64,000 nt of DNA from Antitrichia curtipendula (GCA_951230915.1 OX579640.1:22216981-22280980); one strand, 5' to 3'; positions 1-12,614 are shown, numbered from the stretch's first letter. A program made the numbers and translations. The notes: generated by a model from the sequence alone, not told the origin.

Positions 1-160
1 AAGTGGTTATAATGAAGGCCATATAATATGGGAGTTGCATACCCGGGCAATTCATCCCTCCACACCTGAAGATTACTTTCTCTAAATTCAGAAGACGCCC
101 GTAAACATATGGACACACAGTACAAGTGCTGCTTGCTAGAACCAGTCGTAAAGAAGAAAA

Positions 161-1509
161 CTAAACTAAACATCCTTTCAGACCTAGTGAGTTCAAGGTA
201 AGGTAAGCCACAAAATATTCACAGACCGTGAAGGCTCGCTCCTCTTTATGGATGTTCCCCTGCAAATCGTGAATTTGTAGCCACTTCTGTGTAACTCCAC
301 AAATACTGACAAACGAGGCCAGTGCCGATAAGGCAATGGGGCTCCACTTGTTGTGGCAGAACAAAAAGCTGGACTGCGACACGGCCGTGAGCACCACTCC
401 TTGGAATACGCTGAAGAATCCGATCAACTGGTACACCTCGTTCTTCAAACTGGCCACCCGGTTCTTCTTCCGCTCCACCCGACGGTTGTACCACTCCTCC
501 TTGCGGTTCCACTCCTGCAGCGCCTTGCTGAAAATGGGATTCTTCTCAATGTCCAACAGATTCTTTATCTCCTCGTAGCACTCCGGAAATTTCGGACGCC
601 CTAACCTTGTGCTGTCCACATAATCGATTTCCTCTTGCGCCGTTCTTTTCCATTCAACAAGTTTCTTTTTCGCTTTCACCTTCTTGGACACAAACCGCCA
701 CAGCCCAGGTCGTCTGGCAGCTAAAGTCGGTTGACGGGCTTTAATCTCGCGCGGATCCTCCAAGTTAATACGATGGTCGTACGCTTTCCGAAGCGCACTC
801 TCGTCCAGAACTTCCAACAGGCGCTGCACCTCCACGTGCAGCTCGTTCTTCGCCGGCAGAAGCTCCTTCAGCAGCGCCTGCTTCTTCTTGTCCCGTCGCT
901 CACTAGCTTTCAAAACACTCTCCACCCAATACGGAAACTCCTCGTCCCCTTCTCCCGGTACCTCGTTGCCGTTCAAAGCAGCAGCAGAAGAAGAAGAAGA
1001 CCCGTCCTCCTGCTGCGGTGATCTTCGATTCTCCTCACGACTAAACTTCTTCAGATACTTCACCTTCGATGCCGCCTCCTCCTCGCCCAGCTCCACCACC
1101 GTCGCTAACCTTGAGTACACCGCCTGTTCCTTCCCTCCGTCCAAGTGATGCTTCACGACCTGCACACACCGATCGGCTATCCGCAGCTCCGCCGACAGTT
1201 TCAGTTGCTGCTCGGGCGTCAAGTTGTGACGTCCCGGTCCGAGATCCGGGAACGGGCTGCTGATCCAGTCCGCCCACAGCTGATCCTGGATGGCCTTGCG
1301 ACCGACGGCAAGCTCCCGAAGCTCTTGCGACAGCGCCCGCCGCTCCTCCTGGTGCTGAGCGTCGAGCTTCTTCAGGTCCACTACTCCACTTGCAACTGGT
1401 CCTCTCTCAACTTACGCCGTTCCGCCACACGGGCTTCCTCTCTCTCTCTCTCTCCTTGCTGGGGATCACGCAGCGGAGTAGCAGTAGGAGTGACTGGCTC
1501 TGTCGCCAT
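161..1509 (-). CDS. Uncharacterised plant coiled-coil protein with C-terminal membrane segments; apparent N-terminal frameshift
   Basis: A 406-codon open frame runs from 1381 down to 161. It is rich in charged residues (Lys/Glu/Arg) typical of coiled coil, with a Ser/Ala low-complexity stretch around residues 130-136. Hydrophobic segments lie at about residues 318-342, 346-364 and 386-405, so the C-terminus is probably membrane-anchored. The frame contains no methionine at all: its apparent start is GTG, and an in-frame stop lies at 1412-1414. A second frame opens with an ATG at 1507-1509 in good context and reads MATEPVTPTATPLRD, then a Glu/Arg-rich stretch across a CT/GA microsatellite, before hitting TAG at 1381-1383. 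Joining the two needs a one-base shift between about 1381 and 1411. Either the gene carries a frameshift or there is a sequence error; a GTAAGT lies nearby, but no intron of normal size restores frame. I do not recognise a named family. Confidence 0.6.
1435..1463. repeat. CT/GA microsatellite in the N-terminal coding part of the 161-1509 gene
   Basis: A run of CT dinucleotides on the plus strand (GA on the coding strand) encodes alternating Glu/Arg. It lies upstream of the inferred frameshift and is a slippage-prone site. Confidence 0.8.
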
Positions 1510-1828
1510 GGATGCGAAGTTACCAGCCACACTTCAGGAGCGCTGGCTTGGTGTCGTGATGGCGTGCAAAGTCCGTCGACCAGAGACCGAGTCGGCACAG
1601 TGGCAAAATCAATTCTGTATGGTGGAAACAGCGGAAAGCGGCACTATTTTCCGGTCCCACTGTCCGACAGCCCCTCGATTGCTGCCCGGAGCACGTGGGA
1701 TGTGATTCCGACCTCGACGAATTCAACGATGCGACCTAAGTTAGTTGAGAATTCAATGAGGTTCTGTACCCAACGCACTGTCCTGTACAGTTCAGGAAGC
1801 TGGCAATACGGTATCGGACTGTCGGTTT
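1510..1828. other. Non-coding sequence upstream of the coiled-coil gene
   Basis: Mixed-composition DNA between the ATG at 1509 (minus strand) and the TIR element starting near 1829. It presumably holds the promoter and 5' leader of the minus-strand gene. I see no convincing TATA box or other gene; open frames here look incidental. Confidence 0.4.
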
Positions 1829-2595
1829 CTGAGGGCCAGGGTGAATTGACCCCGTCATTGCCCCACTGGGGCAAACACTGGAATTTTTTATTTCCAACGT
1901 ACGATTTTTTTTTCTTTAATTCTGAATTCATATATGCAATTAGAGTTCCCAAATTAGCTTGGAGAGGCGAAGAATTGCCAATAAACACGGCACAAAATAG
2001 GGGGAATTCTTTTTTAATTATCCTTGGTTGAGGCAATGAGGGGGTCAATTCTCCCTAGCCGTTTTGGAGTCGTTGTTTGGGATTTAGTTTTTTAGTTTTA
2101 CGAGGTACACAAAATAGTGAAATTAGGTTGCCCCACACTAGTTTTTTCTCAACATTTGACACTATATAAATATTTTTCAGTTATTATACACGAATACACT
2201 ATTTGGGACCCATGAACCTCCATGTGTACAAATGGTAATATTTGTAAGAGTATTTGTTGACTTTGATGGCTTGTAAAGTAACTTTCTTGATGCAAGGCAA
2301 CCTAATTGTTAAGGCAACCTAATTTCACTATTTTGTGTAAGTTACTTAAGTTTCCTTTTGGTTCCTTTATTGAGCCTCTTTTTCAAGCACCAAGATCCAA
2401 TTTTTTTCTCTATTTTTTACTTGTATTAGAAAAAATTTAGATTTTTTCACTTCTTTTTTTTATTTCAAATGTTTTCGCATTGATTTTTCCACTAGTTTTC
2501 TTTTTCTCATTTCCATTGGCTAACAACGAACTAATTGGTGGTTCTCCTCGAATATTGAAGTGAGTATGTGATCCAACTTAAACTTTTGGGCCTCT
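1829..2595. mobile_element. TIR element copy A (family shared with 60490-60978), carrying a nested TA MITE
   Basis: The left end reads CTGAGGGCCAGGGTGAAT and the right end has the related inverted form CCAACTTAAACTTTTGGGCC. The interior matches 60540-60960 over several blocks, for example TGAATTCATAT.TGCAAT, ACACAAAATAGGGGG and the T-rich stretches around 2400-2520. Copy B lacks the 230-bp MITE present here, so the element is about 0.53 kb without the insertion. No coding capacity is seen. The right border is approximate and no clear target duplication was found. Confidence 0.55.
2108..2337. mobile_element. TA-target MITE, copy 1
   Basis: Perfect terminal inverted repeats of about 25 bp begin CACAAAATAGTGAAATTAGG and are flanked by TA on both sides (2106-2107 and 2338-2339). 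The copies at 23253-23470 and 23968-24199 share the same TIR and internal blocks (ACATTTGACACTATATA, CATGAACCTCCAT, TTGACTTTGATGG). There is no coding capacity. The TA target suggests a Tc1/mariner-type parent, which is inference. Confidence 0.85.
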
Positions 2596-3447
2596 AGCCT
2601 TCTTGCTCATACAATAATGTTATATAACCAAGTAGCGGTCCTGCCCATGTTGGGAAGGTATTATTCTTTGCTACATACCTAAGAGGGACTTCGTAGTTAA
2701 TTTAAGGATTTGGGGTTGGCTGAGGAGCCATATGACAATTTTATTCACTGTGGGGGGCCTCTTTTTAAGGAAAAAGTGAAGAAACATCATATCAAATATA
2801 AAATATGCAAATAAAATATAATTTTTTTTACCATAGGTATATTTTATAGTGTTTAAAATCATAGCATAAATTTTTTTTATTGTGTCTTTATAAAATTCTA
2901 AAATCAATTAACAAAATATGGCTATAGGCCCAAAGTTCAAATTGCAATAAAATATTGAATTTTAAGAATTTTAAGAATTTTCAATTGGAATAGAAACTAC
3001 ACATGATAAACTTCATTTCATTAGGTAGGCACAAATATAAAAAATATCATTTTTAAAGCTACAATTCACATTAAGAGTATGGAATAAGAATTGACCAAAA
3101 TATACTTTAACTAAGGTTGATATGTGGATTAAACATCTTCTCCTTTTGAAAAATTAATTATACAATATTGAGGAGATATCCAATATTATTCACTTACAAT
3201 TCCCTCTAGCAACTCACCAACAAAAATTGGATGAGAAACTATTTTTTTCCATCCTACATGGTCCCTTTTTGAAAGCATTGAAAGAATACAGACATCCTCC
3301 TCATTGTTTCATAATTAACTTGGAAGGACGCATAAGACATTTTATCCTTTAGATGGTCAAAACAAGCATTGTGCATATTGAAGAAAGGTTGATTTTCATC
3401 TTATTTTTTGAATGCAACTTCTTTTATGCTATATCCACATGTTTGAC
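2596..3447. other. AT-rich intergenic DNA, no gene seen
   Basis: Very AT-rich sequence between two transposon-like elements. I find no conserved coding signal, RNA gene or clear repeat terminus. The small open frame at 2671-2907 (minus) is low-complexity and unconvincing. Confidence 0.4.
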
Positions 3448-3451
3448 TTAA

Positions 3452-4995
3452 TTCCTAAAGGATAGTTGTTTGTTAAACTAACAATTGAAAATCTGGGTAG
3501 GTTTCTAAGAAGTCAATTTTTGTAAGATATTTATAAGTTTTTTACAAGAGATGTGAACATACCCCCTTAATGAGAACATAATTTTCTTTTTGATTAGGTG
3601 CATGGATCAAAAGTTATGCTACCCTAAACTTTGGGGGCCCCATGGCAATTGGGGCATTTTTTGCAAAATGCTTATCAAATTTTGAAATTTGACATGTATA
3701 TAACTATTAAAATATGTCATACAATTCCCCCTAAAAAAACAAATTTTAGTTCTCATATTACATTCTAAGAGTCAAACTTTATTAGCCATGTTATGCTAGT
3801 TCTAAAGAAAAATATTTTCTTCTTAACTTCAAGCCCTATTATCTTGCAATTTGTAATGTCAAAGTTCTTGAATTTTTTCCCACATATTTCAAATGTTTGT
3901 CTGAGCTAGCTTTTCACCATCTACATTTCAAATAAAAAAATTTCCTCATTGCACATGAAATCATCAAAAATTGGCTAGTATATTGCTAATTCACTTAATC
4001 TCCTCTCATTGCAAAGTGATTTAGAGTAAGCCAAATTTTATATTTGCTTTTGAATTTTTTTCACAAGTGAGCCTAACATCATATACTTATGAATGGTAAA
4101 AATTCTCATTTTTGTGTAGAGCAAAAATGTTACTCCACGAGTGCTCAAAGTCTATTGACTATGTTTTGTAAGAATGAAAAAAATTGTTTTGCTCACTTTC
4201 AACATTATAATCTTTCAATCCACGCAATCAGATGGGCTAAGAATTTTTCTCACATTTCTTAACTTGTTTAATAAAATTTCATATGGTTGGATTTTTAAAA
4301 ATTAAAAATAAAATCAATTTTGGACAATGCATCAAAAATGAGCAATTTTGGACTTTTAATTTCCTCTTCTAAAACATCATCCTTCTTCTAGGGATTAGAT
4401 TCAAGACATTTTTATTTTTATTTTTATTATATATGGTATAATTTATTAAAAAAATGGTGCACTATCAATCTAGTGTACCTCAAAACTTTGAGCCTTTCTC
4501 CTAAAAACTTGATTTTGACATTCAAAATGATTTCTTTGCTTTTGAGCAAACCTAACAATATGAAGCTTCTAAAATGTAGTTTCTACACCAATGGGAAATC
4601 TTGAAAAATTCCTGAAAAGAGGCATTTCATTGAAGTTTGAAGTTGACAACAAATAACCACTTTTCTAAAGATGGAGTGACATGGAAATTTTCTTTTGATT
4701 GCAATGTTCTATACTTTACTTTACTTCTCTTCCAAAAAATTCAGATTTTTTCGAGCATGATTTGTATTTGATATGAATTTTCCTTCATTTTTTTCTTCAA
4801 AAATTCATGTTAGCTTGAAATTTCTACAGAAAACTCTGAAATTTTTTATGACACACACCACACCGGTACACTTGATTTCATCTTTGAAAAAATAGAACCA
4901 AATAATTCACTCCTAAATAGAGAAGAAATGGAGAATACAGAGCGAGGGACCGTTTCAAGTTTGATTTCAGGGTCATAGGCTCCATCCTTTAGGGG
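3452..4995. mobile_element. TTAA-flanked MITE (1.54 kb), AAGTG-type subfamily
   Basis: TTAA at 3448-3451 is followed by TTCCTAAAGGATAG; the far end reads ATCCTTTAGGGG and is followed by TTAA at 4996-4999. The first 100 bases after the 5' end (AATCTGGGTAGGTTTCTA, then a GGATCAAAAGTTATG block) match the elements at 16204, 49420 (inverted) and 55994. There are no open frames of note. At 1.5 kb it is longer than its relatives and may contain an insertion I could not delimit. Confidence 0.7.
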
Positions 4996-4999
4996 TTAA

Positions 5000-7728
5000 T
5001 CTTAGATTCAAAGAGGTCTAAGATTTATCGCCAAGCCACGTGTGGCTGGAGGCTTGTATTCCTTTCTTTGCAATGAAATACCGTTTCATTTGTATAAAAG
5101 GGGTTGCTGTATGATAAGCGTACTCGAGATTAGAAAATTAATGAGACTCTCGGGCAGACGTGCAGACATGCAACATATGGTGGTAGCCTGATTGACCATT
5201 TCTTTCGAAAAATGAAATGAAAATTGGCAGCCTGACGTACTGTACTGTAAAGTACAGATTATAGAATCATCGGTAAGGACGCCACGGATGTTTAGTGTCC
5301 AATGAATGACAAGGCATTCTCTTGTGTAGGACAGAAACACAACTATTCATCCTTGAAATTAAGGTAGGACCACCCATACCTAATCACTTAAGGATCTGTA
5401 GAGAAAATGGTGAACTATTTAGTGCAATGGAATTTTTTCCCATGTAGGAAGATAGAAAATATTGTGATTGTAGAATTTTCAGAATTTTATTTGCAAAACT
5501 GAAATTTTTGTGAATTTAAGAAGGCAAAAAGTGTTCTGAACTAATACCCAATATGTAGAGTCTTGCAATTCCGATCATAGAAGAGACTACTTCCTACTCA
5601 TGTATACAAATTTCAAACTAACACGTGGCATTTAGCAATTGCTCCTCGCAGCCTTGGGTATCGTGCATGTCATTAAATCTAGCGATTCTCAAAAAAATCT
5701 GCCTGGTCGGAATTAGCTTACCTCTACAGGTTGGAAATCCATCCCTGGTTGGTAATGGGTGGTCCGACCTTAGTTTTGAAAAGTAGAGATCTTCTACAAT
5801 ATTTTGACTTCAAATGAGTGTTTTATGTTTTTTTTAATACAAATTATTCCCACAGTTTCAGAAATGATGATTTCCACAGGCCCCCCCTGCTTCCTTCGAG
5901 GGTTAAAGCTCCCAGCAATGATTGATGAAGTTCATTGTGATTTGTTGCATGAAAAGGAGAATCATCGGTAAAATAAATAGAACATAGTGAGGGAGGCAAC
6001 CCATTCCTGGTCCCATAACATTGTTAACAGTCTGTGTTTGCTTCACCCAGGTGGAGGCATGATGCGCCCATAGATACCTAGGTGGAAATTTTAGTTACAA
6101 TTCTTAAAGCTTCATTGGTTGGGTAGAAAGTAGCACCGTATATGCATTGTCAACGTTGGGATGTCATTGGCTTATTGTTGCAAGGGGGGCCTAAATCGGG
6201 CAACAGAAGGGGCCCTCTGCACGTAGATTAACAAGGTTATGCACAATCACCCCAATTCTGGCCATGTAGGTCGGTCCCTTTCTATAAAAAATTTTACCAG
6301 CTAAGTTGCCTCCGTCCAGCTGGAAGTATAAATCTTCCCTATATACTTGGAGGGAGGCTTTAATTATATAATCCTGAGTCACAAGTTGGTTAGCACAAAA
6401 ACCGAGTCAATGGGTTGTCAATGTGTTTTTTCGTCATTGGTGCTTTCTTATTGGGGGGCTCCCAATTTTGGAGAAAACTAGAGGGATCCCAACTCCAGTG
6501 AGTGTTAACAATGTTATGTTTGTGCAAGAAGAGATGAGCAACCATAAATTATGGCACAATTCCTGACGTAGTTCTGGAGCATTGTAGTTGGCTACAAGAC
6601 TCTCAATCATTGCAACCAACCCTTATTAGATTTTGCAACTAGCCCTTGGTTGGAAATAGGAAGACTTATATGACTAATATAGGTTGAATAGAATCTTTAG
6701 CTAAAAATTTCATAGTAATTATGTTTTGACAAAAAAAATCTGAAAAATTATGGAATCCTTCCAAACTCTGTTTCTGTACATGGAAAAATTTCCCTTCTCA
6801 AGAACCCGACGCTCCAGATTCAAGTGATTGCTTAAGTGGTTGGAAATGGGTTGCCTCCTTTAAGGTAAGTTACGTGCACTAAGTGGTGCACATATAACCC
6901 CCCTCCAAATAATGTACTTTTCATTTTGTGGGAGGATTATTCCTGGTAATTCCTTCCTGTCATGTAATCTGCGTAATCAGTGATAATGTATTTTTTGTTC
7001 AATGACCACATATTTTATCTATTTTTATACATGCCTTTATGTCAACCAATCTTCTAGTTGTTGAGAATTCTGAAAATAAATAGGCATTCCTCATTAGGCT
7101 TTGCCTTCCTCATTAGCCTATTTATTTTCAGAATTACTTCTGCCTTAGTGATTGCCCTATACATAATCATTACTAATTACAACTAGTATAATCACTATTA
7201 TTAACTCCTAAACATATTTGATGTTTTTAGACCCAAAAGTGTTTCATAGTACTCAAATCCAAAGTAAGGCTAAAATCTTCATCTATGTACATTCATTAAC
7301 AAATCCAACCACAGGAGCATTTAATTAACTTGTTAGGGTACACCCTCCTTAAATTTCAAAATAATAAACCTTACCAGTTGCAAGATCAAGTCACTTGAAT
7401 TTCAAAAAGAAGTATTTTCAACTCTTTCTAAATGGTTAGATTTCATCCTTCAAACATTTTCAACAAATGTGTAGACCCTACAACTTGTTAGTCTCCATAA
7501 TATGTTAAACAAATAAGTTGGAAATATATATAGAAAATTTCAACAAAAAATATTTCATGTTCAAATGCTTGAAATGTAAGTAGAAAAAAGTTGAGAGTAT
7601 GATTTAAAATACTAAATTGTTAAGAAATTAGTTATGGAATTAGAATATGTCAATTGTCCTTTTGAGAAAATGATGAATAATAAACTTAACGAGATGAAAG
7701 CCAAACATTTTCCCCGTAGGTGGACATA
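5000..7728. other. Repeat-derived intergenic DNA
   Basis: There is no recognisable gene. Blocks at about 5278-5370 and 5770-5905 recur at 17150-17372 (shared words include AATGACAA and CTCTTGTGTAGGACAGAA), where they lie close together. A block near 6830-6870 (TAAGTGGTTGGAAATGGGTT) recurs in inverse orientation at about 53210-53240. A hairpin sits at 7065-7135. Short open frames at 5086-5340, 6191-6382 and 6434-6619 (minus) show no family resemblance. Confidence 0.4.
7065..7135. repeat. Inverted repeat (hairpin), 20-bp arms
   Basis: GAATTCTGAAAATAAATAGG at 7065-7084 is followed 31 bases later by its near-perfect reverse complement GCCTATTTATTTTCAGAATT at 7116-7135. The loop itself holds a short direct repeat, TTCCTCATTAG. 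It could be a small foldback element; no function is evident. Confidence 0.75.
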
Positions 7729-7732
7729 TTAA

Positions 7733-8288
7733 CCCCTAAAACCCCGCTTGTCCCCTTGGGGGACAATTTGGGTCCAAGTAGGTTCCTATTGTCTCAATTT
7801 GAAGTAAATTTTTTTGAGATTTTTTGAGGTTGTGTAGCTTTGCAAGATCTTTGTAGATATATAATTTTTGTTTCAATCGGATGCCAGATGAAAAAGTTAT
7901 GGCACAATGAGCAAGAAATGGAGATTGGCGGGCAGTCCAAAAAAAATTACAAAAAGTCAAAATAATTTTATGTTCTTACCTATACGTGAAGCTTTGATTC
8001 ATTCTATTTGGACTAGGGATGAGAAAGTTATGGACAATCTTAATTTTTCGGGCAATTTAAGCATCTTCTTGAAAAAAAACTTTTTGTTCAACTTTGAATG
8101 TTAAGATCTTCCAATCTGTACGGTGAAATTTGATGAAATTTTTACTACATGATCTCAGACAAGTTAAGTACAAGATCCTATGGTTAAATTACCTCCAAAA
8201 CAAAAAAAATTGGTTTCCTTAAGTGAATACAACAGAAGTGGTAGTTTTGAGTGGTTTTTGGCAAAAAACACCCTCGGGGTTTTAGGGG
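7733..8288. mobile_element. TTAA-flanked MITE (556 bp), GTCTC-type subfamily
   Basis: TTAA at 7729-7732, then CCCCTAAAACCCCG. The other end is the exact inverse, CGGGGTTTTAGGGG, followed by ATAA (one mismatch to TTAA). The interior (GGTTCCTATTGTCTCAATTT, a GTTATGGCACAATGAGC block) matches 14152, 37681 and the inverted copy at 19503. No coding capacity. Confidence 0.85.
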
Positions 8289-8529
8289 ATAAATAAAATT
8301 AATCTCTAAAAAATACATGTTGATACAAAAAATTTCCATAATAATAATAATCACTAAACCAACTTGAATCTAAACTACAATTCAAATTTAGTCTAACTAA
8401 AATTGGATTAATTTTTTGTGCCATAGTTCACTATTGTACCTTTTTTTTATCTTATTTTTGTTCTCAAGGGCGAGCCTCTCCTCTTAGAGGAAGAAGGTTT
8501 CCACGTAGAAGCAAACTCTCCAAATTTAT

Positions 8530-9000
8530 GACCCCTAATGGTGGTAATGTTGTAATAAACAATCTGTGCCCAATGCTTTTGAATTTTTTCAAAAATATTG
8601 AAAATTGAGTTAAATAAAAGAGGCTTCAAAGTTTATTTTAGAATAGAGATTCCATAACTATTCGCAAACTAAAACTCACCATAACTTTCATCTCATTAAT
8701 GAAAATGGAATGATTAAAAACTTTCCATGTATATATAAATCTAGGAAACAAATTTCAAATTTTTATTTCTTAAAAAAGTGATTTTTTCTGAATTGCCAAG
8801 GTTGCCTGCCAAGCAATGAAGATTACATATCATGCAACAGCTTTTTAACCATTTAGTCAAAAATTATGAAAATTGTTGCGCCTAATAGCTACTCATTTGA
8901 CACATGTTTTGTGAAAATTTCAAAGAAAAAAAAATTCCATTCTTAGTGAGCTGTCCAAAATTGCAATGTTGCCAAAAAATGGTGTTTTGACCTTCAAGGA
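8530..9000. mobile_element. Partial TTAA MITE, inverted, same subfamily as 18504 and 25664
   Basis: The reverse complement from 9000 inwards follows the start of the 25664 element (AAAACACC..TTTTTTGGCAACAT, then a block for GAGCTCAC-like sequence and TTTTTAACC). The outer end reads CTTCAAGGA followed by TTAA at 9001-9004. The inner (8530) side has no matching terminus, so it is truncated or too diverged to see. Confidence 0.5.
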
Positions 9001-9182
9001 TTAATTATAAATTATTTTATTGGATCTTATTGGCAACTAAATGAAGATTCTAAAGCACTCTAGCATACATTATTTGAATACCATGAGAATAAATAATCCC
9101 TAAAGGCCATAAGGTGTTTTGAGAGGAAAAGTCCAAAACTGAATTGCCAATTGTTGATACATTGTTCAATATCAAAATTTGA

Positions 9183-9440
9183 CCCCTAAATGCCCAAGGC
9201 ACCAAATTTTGGTACTGAAAATACTTTGAAGTTGAATAAAACTTAACCAACTTGCTATTTTTGATAGTTTATATTTTGAAATACTCCTTTTCAGTCTAAT
9301 CTTAGCATCAAAAATCCAATTTTGAAAATGATTGATTATAATTTTTCTATTGAAGATTTTGTGCAAGGGTGTCCATTGCAATCTTGACTTTCCGTATTGT
9401 TTAGGGCTCTTGGAAATGAGCCTCAAATATATTAGATCTT
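9183..9440. mobile_element. Partial TTAA-type MITE, inverted, same subfamily as 17674-18302
   Basis: It starts after TTGA with CCCCTAAATGCCCAAGGC and is the reverse complement of about 18050-18302; shared words include GGCACCAAATTTTGG and GACTTTCCGTATTGTTTAGG. The distal end is missing. Confidence 0.6.
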
Positions 9441-11202
9441 GGAAAAAAAATCATAATTATTAGAAATTCATTTAAAAAATTTATAGAGTAGATTTCAATT
9501 AAATGTATAAAAAGTGAAAAAAATTGTATTGAACACAAATGAAAGATATTTTTAGAATATTAGAAATACTTTCTATAGATAAACACTATACACTAAAACA
9601 TCTTGTACTATAAGAAACCCATGTCTTAGAAACTCATTTTGTAAATTATTTTAGACGGATTTTAGGTGACGTCAAAAAAAGAAACTTGTTTTTTTTTTTG
9701 TCATTAATCACGTTCATTATAACATCTGGATAGAGTGAATATTTACTCAATAGCTTCTTCAAGGTACGGTGGTCCCAAGATATTAATGCTATTTACCCCC
9801 AAAAAACTAAAAACTTGGCACACTATTTTGGTGAAACATTTTAGCATGGATGACAGTACATGCAAGCATGCTCTTGCACCAGTCTGTCTCTGCGGAATGA
9901 TCGAGTTTGTGATTGCAGGAGATCAGAAAGTACCTTCAGCTTACTGACATCAACCGCCGGTTCACACTGATGGCGACCCTTCAACTAGTCGGGAATATCC
10001 TTCTGGTCTTTGTCGATTATCTGCAAAAACTGCGAACAAAATTCAGCAAATGTACAGAAATACCTTGCTACTGCAACTCTGTCGCTCATGTAAATATCAC
10101 CATGGGAAGCAGGACTTGAAGGGACTTTGGAACTAGGTACTTATGATTACAGAGGCCTAAGCACGTGTGGTCTTCCTACCACAGAGTAGCATGTTTTTAA
10201 CAACACAATGAGCTTATAGATTGCATTACAGAAATTAAATTCGAATTTTGCTACTGGTGGCATGTGGATATCAGCATTCGGTTGGAAATGATTCTGAGCT
10301 CCATCCAGTCCCGTAACCAGTCCCGCTGCATAAATTACGAAGAAAAAATCATTCACAGATAGCTTAGCCATGCCCTTGCAAACAAGCATATAGTCTCTCT
10401 TTCCAACACAGTCTCCTGCTCATTGTGCGCGGAGGCGACCGCCTAATACTGCCGAAACCACAGTGAAATCATTTAGGTGTCACTGTGGTCACAGGCTAGA
10501 ATTCATAACGTTCTCCCGCAAGACTAGAATTCGATTACGCTATAAGCGGTTTTACTGTAAAATAGAAACCTCTGTTTTCTTCCACATTCAAGTGAGTCAC
10601 GCTAAACAGCTGTCTATATGGGAAGACTAATTATATATGCAGCTTGTTCAACTCTCCCACTATGAACGCTACTTCGAGAATGGCGCCATTCGTATATCTA
10701 CATCTGAGAAAAACACATCAGTGATCACATACAGCTTCACTCCAATAAGTGAATCTTAGAATCATTCTCACATTCTCAGATTTTCTAATTCACAGTAGTA
10801 CGATTCTAAGAGAACATTTCAGGATTGACAGCAGGAGAAACATTCTGGATCTGGATCTGGAAAATTCTTTCCAATTTCAATTCATTTCCAGATACTAAAG
10901 GATCAGCGGTAATGCTCTTGGTAAGCAAACATCGACTGAACTGGACTGCTAATGCAAGAAATTGACACCGAGGTTCACCGGAAAATCGAATATGTAAACC
11001 ATGACTGCAAGCGCAAGGGGACACCGAAGTAGAACACTTGGCAACACTTGGTGCATTTCGGTAATGCTCGCTGACAAGGCTCTTCTCCAACAAAGACTCG
11101 AGCAAAGAAACCAGATATTTACAATTGAAGAAACAGAAATTTTTCATACGGCTATTTTTGGTTAAAGAATTAAGTCCGCCGTGACAAACTGACAGCAAAC
11201 AT
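9441..11202. other. Unresolved region, no gene identified
   Basis: From about 9.9 kb the base composition becomes less AT-rich and several modest open frames appear, such as 10147-10389 and 10806-11198 (minus, 80 and 130 codons). None matches a family I know, and neighbouring splice signals do not chain into a gene. It may hold a decayed gene. The larger minus ORF has no conserved pattern that would make it a confident call. Confidence 0.3.
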
Positions 11203-11360
11203 CACAGGGCGCTTATTTCAGTCTTCGGTGTTCAATCCCCCGTGAGTCTCACTTTCTTCTGTGTATGCGTGATTGCGACACGTGTTGCAATCACGCATAC
11301 ACAGAAGAAAGTGAGACTCACGGGGGATTGAACACCGAAGACTGAAATAAGCGCCCTGTG
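11203..11360. repeat. 158-bp near-perfect palindrome
   Basis: The sequence from CACAGGGCGCTTATTTCAGT at 11203 to its inverse ending GCGCCCTGTG at 11360 is one continuous palindrome. Its arms are about 79 bp, there is no loop, and I found a single mismatched pair near the centre (ACACGTGT core). CAT precedes it (11200-11202) and follows it (11361-11363), a possible 3-bp target duplication. It is either a very young foldback MITE or an assembly/cloning artefact. Confidence 0.9.
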
Positions 11361-12614
11361 CATTCAACAAAAGCTCTTAATCCGACACAACTAAGACGCA
11401 ACTTCATGCTCCTAGCTGCAATTCAAGGCTGAAATTCGAGCTGCAATTCAAAGGCGCTACTCTAAAAATCTTTGTTGCGAAATCAAGAGTACCGTTGCAA
11501 TTCATTGTCTGTCATAGTAGCATTCTAAGGGGAAAACACCCCAAACTCGCAAAATAAGCAATCACACATAGTTGGTGGCACCTTAAGTTTTCATGAAAAA
11601 ATATTTTTGTAGTATTAGCAATTGAAAATCATGAATTAAAAAAAAATTATAATTTTTGAATAAGGCATGTAATCATTGTTAATTTCAAAGTGGAAACTCC
11701 TTAGGTCATTGTAACCATCATATAGCCTAGTCAAAAACCAAAATCTCAAGAAGCAAAAGTCAACCAATTGCAATTAAGTATGGGATTGGTTTAAATAGGA
11801 AACGCTTTCAATAGAAGTCTACTTGCCAAGAATGAGCACATGGATGGTTTTGGGTGTTTTCACCTCAAACCTTGAAGATCCAGAGGACTATATTCTGTTT
11901 GTTGCCTCTCTTTATTGAGCTTCCCATTCTCAAACTTTGATTTTTTCAATTAAAAATTATTTCTAAAAAATAATTTGCATTATAAATCCAATGGCTATAG
12001 TTTCATCAAATTCCTAATTAAACTTTGGCTTGTGGAATTTTTAAAAGTTGAGTGGGGTAGTATAGTTCACAACTTGTGTTTTTTGGTTCAGTTTGGGCAT
12101 GGACTTAAAAGTCAACCAGCCAATAAGATTGTTGTCCACTTTAAAAAGGGCAAATCCAAGGAGCTCAAGGAGAAGACAAGTGTATCCATTCTTGTTTTTC
12201 TTACAAATACTATTCATATTTCAGTGACCACCGCACATTGCAAGCTCCACCAAATATTGCAAAATGATTAGAATGCTGTGAAATTTTAGATTAGCATTTT
12301 CAACTCTCTTGTCTTTCACTGAGCACAAAAAGTTCATCATTTCAAAATATTCTCACTAAGAATGCTCCCTCAAAGTATGTTGCCATGTGTTTCCATCGAC
12401 CTGAATAAAACTTAAAACTTAAAACTTAAAACTCAAACTTCAAATTTAAATATCTACTAAAAATGTATGGCCAAATAATCTAAATTTTTTTGAGGTTCTC
12501 ACTCCCAATGTGAACTATGAGATCCTAAAATAACTCCATATGATCTCAAGAAAAAATGAGCAAAAACAATGCTCAAGTTTTGGCCCATTTTGAAAGTACA
12601 CTTCCTTTGGATCA
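11361..12614. other. AT-rich intergenic DNA
   Basis: No gene or RNA is recognised. A short AAAACTT tandem run lies near 12412-12434. The open frame at 11975-12271 (plus) is AT-rich with no recognisable domain. Confidence 0.4.

Noticed and set aside
7733..7746. CCCCTAAAACCCCG as interstitial telomere repeat
   Set aside because: The CCCTAAA word occurs once per end as an element terminus next to TTAA and is not tandemly repeated.
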